Positions 16,773-24,105 of a stretch of DNA of 51,716 bases are shown one piece after another. Made by a program: the position numbers and the translations under genes. Source of the DNA: UBA3263 sp964554335 (lineage in GTDB: Bacteria > Bacteroidota > Bacteroidia > Bacteroidales > Muribaculaceae); NCBI GenBank assembly GCA_964554335.1, contig CAZKOF010000010.1, positions 1 through 51,716 of the forward strand, given 5' to 3'. The notes under the pieces are model-generated. The model had not been told where the DNA came from. It searched no databases and was given only the letters and a program-made list of their open reading frames with translations. The number at the start of each line of letters is the position of its first letter. Position 1 is the stretch's first letter.

Positions 16773-17258
16773 ATGGAAAGAATGCAGGCTAAGGCACGCG
16801 CAAGGTTTGCCTTTTCAGAGTTTCTCGGACGCAGCGGGCGCCGCTGCACGCCCGAGCGTCTGCATATACTCGATCTGGTCATGGAGCAACGTAAGCCTTT
16901 CACTGCCGCACAGTTGCTTGCACTCTGTCATGGCCGAGACTCCATTTCCATATGTCGTGCAACACTCTTCAATACACTTCCTCTGCTGGTCGAGGGCGGG
17001 TTCATGCGTCGCATGGTCCACGACAAGATTGTCAGATATGAGCCGGTGCATCCCGGAGCCATTGTCAAGCCTCGACTCTACATGATATGCACCATCTGCG
17101 GCAAGGTTCATAAGAGCGATGCGCCGTCGCTTGTGGCTTGGGCGAAAGATGTTGCGATGCGCGGATTTGTGCCTAAGACGGAGTCGGCCATTGTCTATCT
17201 CGACGGTGAGTGTGCCCGATGCCGGCGAACCCGGATTTCAACCAGAAAATCAGAATAA
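16773..17258 (+). CDS. Fur-family-like transcriptional regulator
   Basis: A 161-residue protein with the Fur winged helix: GRRCTPERLHILDLVM, then ISICRATLFNTLPLLVEGGFMRR (recognition helix and wing) and a C-terminal domain with CTICG and CARC, the four-cysteine structural zinc site. The HHH-containing segment that normally follows the RYE motif is replaced by KPRLYMIC, and the usual first regulatory His after helix 2 is also absent, so the metal-sensing site looks degenerate. It sits 23 bp before purA and is probably cotranscribed with it; it is divergent from the oxalate operon. Whether it regulates purA, frc or itself is unknown. Confidence 0.85.
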   Translation: MERMQAKARARFAFSEFLGRSGRRCTPERLHILDLVMEQRKPFTAAQLLALCHGRDSISICRATLFNTLPLLVEGGFMRRMVHDKIVRYEPVHPGAIVKPRLYMICTICGKVHKSDAPSLVAWAKDVAMRGFVPKTESAIVYLDGECARCRRTRISTRKSE

Positions 17259-17281
17259 CTTAACTCAACCAAAGCAATATA

Positions 17282-18562
17282 ATGAAAGTCGATGTGCTTT
17301 TAGGCCTCCAGTGGGGCGATGAAGGTAAAGGGAAGGTAGTAGACGTTCTGACGCCTCGTTACGACGTGGTTGCGCGATTTCAGGGTGGCCCCAATGCCGG
17401 CCATACCCTCGAATTCGAGGGTAAGAAATACGTGTTGCGCTCCATTCCCTCGGGTGTGTTCCAGCACGGTCAGGTCAACGTTATCGGCAACGGAGTCGTG
17501 CTTGATCCAGTACTTTTCCGTGAAGAGGCCGAGTCGTTGCGTCTGAGCGGTGTGGACCTGACGAAGGTGCTTAAAATCTCTAAGAAAGCCCACCTCATTC
17601 TTCCTACCCACCGACTCCTTGACGCCGCTAATGAAGCCGCAAAGGGCGCTGCTAAAATCGGCACGACAGGCAAGGGTATCGGTCCGACCTACACCGACAA
17701 GACCTCACGCAACGGACTTCGTCTGGGCGATTCGCTACTGCCTGATTTCCGCCGGCGTTATGATGCCGCAAAGGAGCGTCATCTCAAAGTTATGGCGGGT
17801 CTCGGCGTTACCGATTATCCCACGCTCGACGAAATGGAGGGCAAATGGTTTAATGCCGTTGAGTATCTGCGCCAATATGACCTCATAGATTCGGAGCACT
17901 TTGTTAACTCATGCTTGAAATGCGGCAAGAAAGTACTCTGCGAGGGTGCGCAGGGAACGATGCTTGACGTTGATTTCGGCTCATATCCATTTGTGACTTC
18001 GAGCAACACAGTGTCGGCCGGCGCATGCACCGGCCTCGGTGTAGCTCCCAACAAAATCGGCCGAGTGTTCGGCATCTTCAAAGCATACTGCACCCGAGTG
18101 GGTTCCGGACCATTCCCGACCGAGTTGTTTGACGAAACCGGCAAGCGCATGCGTGATATCGGTCATGAATATGGCGCAGTAACCGGTCGCGAGCGCCGTT
18201 GCGGATGGATTGATCTCGTTGCGTTGCAATATGCGGTCATGATCAACGGTGTTACAGATCTGATAATGATGAAGAGCGACGTGCTCGATGACTTCGACAC
18301 AATACGTGCCTGTACTGCATACCGAATCAACGGTGAGGTCGTTGACCATCTTCCCTACGACCTACAGAGTGTTGAAATCGAACCCATCTATACCGAACTT
18401 CCCGGCTGGAAGACTCCGATGTCCGAAACAACATTAGAGGAGCAACTCCCTGAAAACTTTAGGAATTACATCAAATTTATTGAAGCAAAACTTGAAGTGC
18501 CGATCACTATACTGAGTGTAGGACCCGACCGCAGTCAGACAATAGTTCGCAAAAACTTTTAA
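17282..18562 (+). CDS. purA: Adenylosuccinate synthetase
   Basis: GTP-dependent ligase joining IMP and aspartate to adenylosuccinate, the first AMP-specific step. Shows LGLQWGDEGKGKVVDVL (residues 8-24; catalytic Asp and P-loop-like region), RFQGGPNAGHT, GTTGKGIGPTYTDKTSR, EGAQGTMLDVDFGSYPFVTSS and the C-terminal base-binding part. 426 residues, full length. It is directly downstream of the Fur-like gene; no separate promoter is seen in the 23-bp gap. Confidence 0.97.
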   Translation: MKVDVLLGLQWGDEGKGKVVDVLTPRYDVVARFQGGPNAGHTLEFEGKKYVLRSIPSGVFQHGQVNVIGNGVVLDPVLFREEAESLRLSGVDLTKVLKISKKAHLILPTHRLLDAANEAAKGAAKIGTTGKGIGPTYTDKTSRNGLRLGDSLLPDFRRRYDAAKERHLKVMAGLGVTDYPTLDEMEGKWFNAVEYLRQYDLIDSEHFVNSCLKCGKKVLCEGAQGTMLDVDFGSYPFVTSSNTVSAGACTGLGVAPNKIGRVFGIFKAYCTRVGSGPFPTELFDETGKRMRDIGHEYGAVTGRERRCGWIDLVALQYAVMINGVTDLIMMKSDVLDDFDTIRACTAYRINGEVVDHLPYDLQSVEIEPIYTELPGWKTPMSETTLEEQLPENFRNYIKFIEAKLEVPITILSVGPDRSQTIVRKNF

Positions 18563-18611
18563 CCTCTGCCAACGTTAAACCTGAGTAATCAACCAAAATT
18601 CGTAAATCTCC

Positions 18612-19856
18612 ATGAAAGTAAAACCGTTTAAAGGCATCCGTCCTCCGCGCGAGCTGGTTACCGAAGTCGCATCACGTCCTTATGATGTTCTCAATTCCGA
18701 GGAAGCCCGCGCCGAAGCTGAAGGCAATCCAAAGTCGCTATATCACATCATCAAGCCTGAGATCGATTTTCCCGCGGGCACGGATGAACATGATCCGAAA
18801 GTCTATGACAAGGCAGTTGAGAACTTTCATGATTTCATGTCGAAAGGCTGGCTTATCCGCGATTCGCAGGAATACTACTATATTTATGCGCAGACAATGA
18901 ATGGGCGCACTCAATATGGCATAGTGCTCGGTGCGAATGTCGATGATTACATGACGTCGCGCATTAAGAAGCATGAACTTACCCGCAAAGATAAAGAAGA
19001 CGACCGCATGAAGCATGTGCGCATCAATAACGCCAACATCGAACCGATTTTTCTGGCTTTCCACGATAATGCGGTTCTCGCAAAGATAATTCGCGATGTT
19101 ACTGCAGAAACGCCGGAGTATGACTTTGTTACTCCCGACGGTTTCGGACATCATTTCTGGATTGTTCGTGACGCAGATCGGATTGCGACGATTACCGAAG
19201 AGTTCGCAAAGATGCCGGCGATGTATATTGCCGACGGCCATCACCGTTCGGCTGCGGCAGCGCGCGTGGGCCACGAGAAAGCACTTGAAAATCCTGCGCA
19301 TAAGGGCGATGAGGAATATAACTATTTCCTTGCTGTAGCTTTCCCGGCAAGTCATCTCAACATCATTGACTATAACCGTTTGGTAACCGATCTGAACGGT
19401 CTGTCGCCCGATGAATTTCTGGAGAAACTCGAATTCAACTTCATTGTTGAAGACAAGGGCGAGGAGGTATATCATCCCGTCGCACTTCATAATTTCGCCC
19501 TCTATCTCGAGGGTCATTGGTATTCGTTGACCGCCCGTCCCGGCACATATGATGACTCGGATCCGATCGGCGTGCTCGATGTAACCATCTCTTCAAACCT
19601 TATTCTTCAGGATCTGCTCAACATCGGCGACCTACGCACGTCGAAACGCATAGACTTTGTCGGCGGCATACGCGGTCTTGAAGAGCTCAAACGACGCGTT
19701 GACTCGGGAGAGATGGCAGCAGCTCTTGCTCTCTATCCGGTTTCAATGAAGCAACTGATGGATATCGCCGATACCGGCAACATCATGCCTCCGAAAACAA
19801 CCTGGTTCGAGCCGAAGCTCCGCAGCGGTCTGATAATCCATTCACTTCAAGACTAA
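18612..19856 (+). CDS. DUF1015 family protein
   Basis: The start VKPFKGIRPPRELVTEVASRPYDVLN and the ADGHHRSAAAARVG motif, with QDLLNIGDLRTSKRIDFVGG near the C-terminus, mark it as a full-length (414 residues) DUF1015 protein. The family is widespread; in other Bacteroidales I recall it beside serine biosynthesis genes, but no such genes are present here. The ParB-like sequence ADGHHR hints at nucleotide binding. It is cytoplasmic, 49 bp after purA and 18 bp before the carboxyltransferase gene, so the genes may share a transcript. Confidence 0.85.
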   Translation: MKVKPFKGIRPPRELVTEVASRPYDVLNSEEARAEAEGNPKSLYHIIKPEIDFPAGTDEHDPKVYDKAVENFHDFMSKGWLIRDSQEYYYIYAQTMNGRTQYGIVLGANVDDYMTSRIKKHELTRKDKEDDRMKHVRINNANIEPIFLAFHDNAVLAKIIRDVTAETPEYDFVTPDGFGHHFWIVRDADRIATITEEFAKMPAMYIADGHHRSAAAARVGHEKALENPAHKGDEEYNYFLAVAFPASHLNIIDYNRLVTDLNGLSPDEFLEKLEFNFIVEDKGEEVYHPVALHNFALYLEGHWYSLTARPGTYDDSDPIGVLDVTISSNLILQDLLNIGDLRTSKRIDFVGGIRGLEELKRRVDSGEMAAALALYPVSMKQLMDIADTGNIMPPKTTWFEPKLRSGLIIHSLQD

Positions 19857-19874
19857 ACCACTCAAAGATAATAT

Positions 19875-21746
19875 ATGAAAACTCAGAAACTTAAAATTCG
19901 TGACCTAACTCTGCGCGACGGGCAGCAGTCACTGTTTGCCACACGCATGCCGCAGAGTGAAATAGACAAACTTCTGCCGCTCTACGAAGATGCCGGCTTC
20001 TACATTATGGAAGTGTGGGGCGGGGCTGTGCCCGACTCCGTCATGCGCTATCTCGACGAGAGTCCGTGGGACCGCCTCCGCATAATCTCGAAGGCAATGA
20101 AAGGCAAGTCCCTTCTGTCGGCTCTCAGCCGCGGACGCAATCTGTTCGGCTATGTTCCTTATCCCAACAGCGTACTCGAGGGATTCTATAAAGAGGCAAT
20201 CGCCAACGGCTTGAATATCATGCGTATCTTTGATGCGCTCAACGATATCGACAACGTCCGCGATTCCATAAAGATGATTAACTCGCTCGGCGGCATTGCG
20301 GACGGTGCGGTCTGCTACACCGTAGATCCAAAGGATGACAGTGAGAAATCATTCTTTGCCAAGCTCTTCGGCTCCAAACCAAAGAAAATCTTCACCGACG
20401 AATATTTCGTTGACAAGGCCCGTCAGATGGAGGCGCTCGGCGCAAAAATCATTACGCTTAAAGATATGGCCGGACTCGTCAGCCCGGCAAAAGCTGCGTC
20501 GATTATCTCGGCTCTTAAAGCGAACGTAAGCGTTCCTGTAGACTTCCACACCCATTGCACTCCCGGTTACGGTCTCGCCTCCGCAGTCATGGCAATTCTC
20601 AACGGGGTGGATATTCTCGATACGAATATCTGGTATTTCGGCGGAGGTTCGGCAGCACCTGCACTTGAGATTATCTACGTGTTCTGCAAAAAGATGGGCG
20701 TAGAAGTTGAAGCAAATATGGAAGCAGTCGGCCGCATTCGCGAAAAACTCGTCGACGTTCGTCGCTCGCTGGCTGCATTTGACTTGCAGAAAGACCACTT
20801 CCCCCGCGAATTCAATCCTCTGGCAGCAGACTCCATGCCTGCGCATATCGACGCCCTGTTCGACAAGGCTATCGCTGCAGCCGAAGCCGGCAACGAAGAT
20901 CAGCTGCTTGACTTCTGTCATCAGATTGAGGATTATTTCGGGTTCCCGAAGCCCAATGTGCTCGTCCGCACGGCTGAGGTGCCCGGCGGTATGTATTCAA
21001 ACATGGTTGCCCAGCTGAAGCAGCTGAAGGCCGACGATCTCCTCGATGACGCGATGCGTCTGATTCCGAAGGTGCGTCGTGATGCCGGTCTGATTCCCCT
21101 GGTGACTCCGACGTCACAGATTGTAGGCTCGCAGGCCGTCAGCCTCGCCCTTGACCGTAAGAAGGGCAAGCCTGATTACTCGACCCCGTCCATGCAGTTC
21201 ACGTCGTTGGTAAAAGGCGAATACGGCCATACTCCCGTACCCGTGGATCCTTCTTTCCGCGAAAAGATTACAGGTTCGCCTGAAGAAGTGGCCTATGATA
21301 CATCTAAATATAAGGCTCCAGAAAACCCCGAGTTGCCGGAATTCGGTGGGGTGAAACTCGCTCAGAACAAGGAGGAAGAACTTCTTCTTGAACTCCTGCC
21401 CGCAGTAGCGACCGGATTCCTCAAGAAGCGTCGTGGCGAGGAGTATGCCGTGGCCCAACAGGCCGCTGCCGAGGCAGCCGCAGCAGCAGCTGCTGCGGCA
21501 GAACCCGAAATTGAAGAAGATCCAATTACCGGAGAGGTAATTCAGGCACCTATGGGTGGCACCATTATCAGCATCAATGTAAAACCCGGCGACAAGGTCA
21601 ATACCGGTGAAATTCTCCTGGTTTATGAGGCCATGAAGATGGAGAATGAGGTCGAGGCCGAACATCCTGCCGTCATCAAGCGTGTCTTCGTTGAGCCGGG
21701 TCAGGTTGTCGGTCTTGAAGCAAATCTGATTGAATTTGAAGATTAA
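19875..21746 (+). CDS. Biotin-dependent carboxyltransferase (pyruvate carboxylase B / OadA type)
   Basis: Transfers carboxyl groups between biotin and a 2-oxo acid. The N-terminal ~460 residues form the carboxyltransferase TIM barrel (LTLRDGQQSLFATRM, EVWGGAVPDSVMRYL, LKDMAGLVSPAKA, DFHTHCTPGYGLASA), then a conserved helical domain, an Ala-rich linker, and a biotinyl domain with EAMKMENE (biotin Lys588). Total 623 residues. It could be the alpha subunit of oxaloacetate decarboxylase or PycB of a two-subunit pyruvate carboxylase; neither the beta/gamma membrane subunits nor a biotin carboxylase lies nearby, so the role is undecided. Its last codons overlap the start of the next gene by 17 bp. 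Confidence 0.92.
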   Translation: MKTQKLKIRDLTLRDGQQSLFATRMPQSEIDKLLPLYEDAGFYIMEVWGGAVPDSVMRYLDESPWDRLRIISKAMKGKSLLSALSRGRNLFGYVPYPNSVLEGFYKEAIANGLNIMRIFDALNDIDNVRDSIKMINSLGGIADGAVCYTVDPKDDSEKSFFAKLFGSKPKKIFTDEYFVDKARQMEALGAKIITLKDMAGLVSPAKAASIISALKANVSVPVDFHTHCTPGYGLASAVMAILNGVDILDTNIWYFGGGSAAPALEIIYVFCKKMGVEVEANMEAVGRIREKLVDVRRSLAAFDLQKDHFPREFNPLAADSMPAHIDALFDKAIAAAEAGNEDQLLDFCHQIEDYFGFPKPNVLVRTAEVPGGMYSNMVAQLKQLKADDLLDDAMRLIPKVRRDAGLIPLVTPTSQIVGSQAVSLALDRKKGKPDYSTPSMQFTSLVKGEYGHTPVPVDPSFREKITGSPEEVAYDTSKYKAPENPELPEFGGVKLAQNKEEELLLELLPAVATGFLKKRRGEEYAVAQQAAAEAAAAAAAAAEPEIEEDPITGEVIQAPMGGTIISINVKPGDKVNTGEILLVYEAMKMENEVEAEHPAVIKRVFVEPGQVVGLEANLIEFED

Positions 21747-22596
21747 GAAATCTCTGATATTCGTTTTTGCAGCTGCCATGCTTATGCTCGGCAGCTGCAA
21801 AAATCATTCGCTACCCGAGCGGAAACCGGTGATTACGGTCAGTATCGAGCCTCAGCGCTGGCTACTTGAGCGCATTGTCGGCGACCGCATGAAGGTTCGC
21901 ACTCTGATGGCCCGCGGAGGTAATCCTGAGAGCTACGAACTTTCGTTCTCGCATCTTGCAGATATGGAGAGCAGTTCCTGCTACATGATGATGGGTAATC
22001 TTGCATTTGAGCATGCCATAATTGACCGCATATCGGCTAATCTCCCCAATCTTCCGATTGTCAATAACTCGGATTCGATAACACTGATTGTCGACGACCC
22101 CGGCCACGATCATGGGGTTGATCCTCATGTGTGGAGTTCCGCTGCAAATGCGCGTATCATTGCCGCAAATATGCTCCGTGAGGTTATCCGGCTTGACCAG
22201 AACGGCGAGCGGATATATCGCAGAAACTACCGTCAGCTTGTACAGACTATTGATTCCGTTGATTCTGTGTGCGCCCACATCCTTGCTCCGCTTCGCGGCT
22301 CGACGTTTATTGTCTGGCATCCGTCACTGAGTTATTTTGCACGAGATTATGGACTTCGTCAGCTCTCGGTTGGCTCCGAGGGCAAGGACCACAGCGTTTT
22401 GAATACCCGCGACGTGCTGCGTCGTATTGGAGACGAGCGTGCTTCGGTTTTCCTTGTCCAGCAGGACGTTGACGCAACCAAAGCCGCCGCCGTTGTCGGT
22501 GGTGTCGATGATTTGAGAGTTGAAACAATCAATCCTTTGAATTATGACTGGAGCTCGGAGCTTTTGCATATCGCCAACGCCATCGCCGGACGTTAA
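21730..22596 (+). CDS. ZnuA-like metal-binding lipoprotein of an ABC transporter
   Basis: Extracytoplasmic solute-binding protein of the cluster 9 (zinc/manganese) type. Signal peptide with lipobox LMLGSC (Cys23), then VTVSIEPQRWLLERIVGDRM, a His-rich DPGHDHGVDPHVW loop and WHPSLSYFARDYGLR, all typical of ZnuA/TroA proteins. 288 residues. No ATG lies early enough to keep the signal peptide, so a TTG start is required, either 21730 or 21736; both lie inside the end of the preceding gene, which overlaps it. The ATPase partner follows 22 bp later. No permease gene is adjacent. Confidence 0.87.
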   Translation: MNLKIKKSLIFVFAAAMLMLGSCKNHSLPERKPVITVSIEPQRWLLERIVGDRMKVRTLMARGGNPESYELSFSHLADMESSSCYMMMGNLAFEHAIIDRISANLPNLPIVNNSDSITLIVDDPGHDHGVDPHVWSSAANARIIAANMLREVIRLDQNGERIYRRNYRQLVQTIDSVDSVCAHILAPLRGSTFIVWHPSLSYFARDYGLRQLSVGSEGKDHSVLNTRDVLRRIGDERASVFLVQQDVDATKAAAVVGGVDDLRVETINPLNYDWSSELLHIANAIAGR

Positions 22597-22618
22597 TCTG
22601 CGTCCGTTGCTGATACGT

Positions 22619-23257
22619 ATGTCGGATGTCTGCTTGTCGCGCGGTCACCGCAACATTCTGCACAACGTCAATCTTTCGATCAGACGCGGTGATTTTGTCG
22701 TGATTACAGGTCCGAACGGCGGAGGGAAAACAACGCTCATCCGCCTGCTCCTCGGCCTGCTCAAGCCGACATCAGGCAGCGTAGAAAGGCTGCAAAAGAA
22801 TGTGCGCATCAGCTATTTGCCACAGAAGAGCAGCATTGATTCCCGTTTTCCTATTTCGGTCCGCGAGGTGATAGCATCGGGTGTTACCAAGAAACCGGAA
22901 GACTTTAATAATAGAGTAGGGGAGATGCTTAAACTCGTGGAGCTTACAGCCCATGCCTCGAAGCCTATAGGTGCACTTTCGGGCGGACAACTGCAGCGTG
23001 CACTGCTTGCGCGTGCGATTATTTCGCGTCCGGAGGTGCTCGTTCTCGACGAGCCTCTAAGCTATATCGACAAGCATTTTGAGCCTAAGATATACGACAT
23101 CATAGCCGCTCTGGCAAAGACTGCCACGATTATCATGGTAAGCCATGAAATCACAACTCCGGCGTCTATGGCCAACCGTCATCTGATTGTAGACGGCTCG
23201 ATAACCGAGTGTCAATCAGCTCACCATTTTGCCCGCATCGCGTTATGCGAACCGTAA
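22619..23257 (+). CDS. ABC transporter ATP-binding protein (ZnuC-like)
   Basis: Nucleotide-binding subunit with Walker A GPNGGGKTT, Q-loop LPQKSS, signature LSGGQLQRALLARAI, Walker B VLVLDEPLSYID and switch His in MVSHE. About 212 residues, matching the ATPase of zinc/manganese importers, and it follows the metal-binding lipoprotein. The ATG at 22619 is used; a TTG at 22607 would keep the whole first beta-strand (LIRMSDVCLSRG) and is a good alternative. Its end overlaps the next lipoprotein gene by 13 bp. The membrane permease that must complete the transporter is not in this window. Confidence 0.88.
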   Translation: MSDVCLSRGHRNILHNVNLSIRRGDFVVITGPNGGGKTTLIRLLLGLLKPTSGSVERLQKNVRISYLPQKSSIDSRFPISVREVIASGVTKKPEDFNNRVGEMLKLVELTAHASKPIGALSGGQLQRALLARAIISRPEVLVLDEPLSYIDKHFEPKIYDIIAALAKTATIIMVSHEITTPASMANRHLIVDGSITECQSAHHFARIALCEP

Positions 23258-23853
23258 TAACAACGTTGGCTCTGATGCTTTTAGCGGTGTCGTGCACCAC
23301 CAGGCAGGCGGAGCCGTATAGTTCTGACACAGACACGCCATCGTCGGGTTCTGTAGGAACACGTCCGCCGGATGAAACTCCGGTGAGCGACACTGTGAAA
23401 ACTCTGGCATCGACGGTACGGATTTCTCACCATTATGAAGATTTCCATCATACTTTCATAATCCGCTCCGCTGCGGCTACCGAACTACCGGATTGTGAAG
23501 TCGTTTACGGTATTGGACATGACCGGGCCTCTTTCCCTTATAATCAGTTTTCGTTTGGTGCCGCTCAGCTGGGGGAGTACTATTACGAATCTACGGAGGG
23601 AGATACCCTCGTGGTCACGCTTCGCGCACCTTTCTGGTTTTTATATTCCCGCGTTACGGGGCACGCGGACTATGACAAGAAAATTGCTTGCGAAGATGCT
23701 TATGAAGCAGGCGATTACAGTGTTCTTATGATGTATGAGGAAGAGGGAACCAGGTTTTATCATCCTTTCCCCGCCGCATTGGTTAACGGACGGTCAGTGT
23801 TTGACCTTTCCACGCCTGCGATTGGATGGGAACATTTTGCGCATTCTAAGTAG
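23245..23853 (+). CDS. Lipoprotein of unknown function
   Basis: A 202-residue protein with signal peptide and lipobox LLAVSC (Cys17), a Ser/Thr/Pro-rich linker, then a beta-rich domain without recognised motifs (HHYEDFHHTFIIRSAA, SFGAAQLGEYYYESTEGDT). It overlaps the ABC ATPase by 13 bp and so is probably in the same operon, in place of the expected permease; it has no membrane segments beyond the signal and cannot substitute for one. A role in metal delivery is conceivable from position only. The 3' end overlaps the convergent EamA remnant by 60 bp. Confidence 0.72.
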   Translation: MRTVITTLALMLLAVSCTTRQAEPYSSDTDTPSSGSVGTRPPDETPVSDTVKTLASTVRISHHYEDFHHTFIIRSAAATELPDCEVVYGIGHDRASFPYNQFSFGAAQLGEYYYESTEGDTLVVTLRAPFWFLYSRVTGHADYDKKIACEDAYEAGDYSVLMMYEEEGTRFYHPFPAALVNGRSVFDLSTPAIGWEHFAHSK

Positions 23854-24105
23854 GGCGTTGTCGATTGGGTCGGCGGCAACAACTATTGTCGTGGCAATCA
23901 CAATCAGCAATCCGCCTACCAATTCGCACGGAGTAAGCGTTTGATTTAGCAATAAGACGCTGAGAACCACGGCGGTTACCGGCTCCAATGCGCCGAAAAT
24001 AGCCGTTGGCGTCGAACCGATGCAGTGTATTGCAGTGGTTGTGCATCCAAGTGACACCACGGTTGGAAGAAATGCGAGTGCAAGGATGTTTACTTTCAGT
24101 TTCAT
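23794..24105 (-). pseudogene. C-terminal remnant of a DMT/EamA-family transporter
   Basis: 103 codons matching only the last three membrane helices of an EamA permease (FLPTVVSLGCTTTAIHCIG, GALEPVTAVVLSVLLLNQTL, GGLLIVIATTIVVA). A normal family member has about 300 residues and ten helices. The ATG overlaps the tkt stop as ATGA, so the fragment could be translated by coupling, but everything upstream in that frame is transketolase sequence, so the 5' two thirds are gone. Most likely a deletion joined tkt to the 3' part of the transporter gene. A small functional membrane protein cannot be ruled out. Confidence 0.65.

Noticed and set aside
17282..18562. Possible purine riboswitch before purA
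   Set aside because: The gap to the Fur-like gene is only 23 bp and the upstream leader is a few nucleotides, so there is no room for an aptamer.
18738..19517. 259-codon leftward frame opposite the DUF1015 gene
   Set aside because: It is fully antisense to a conserved protein, with no promoter, domain or signal peptide.
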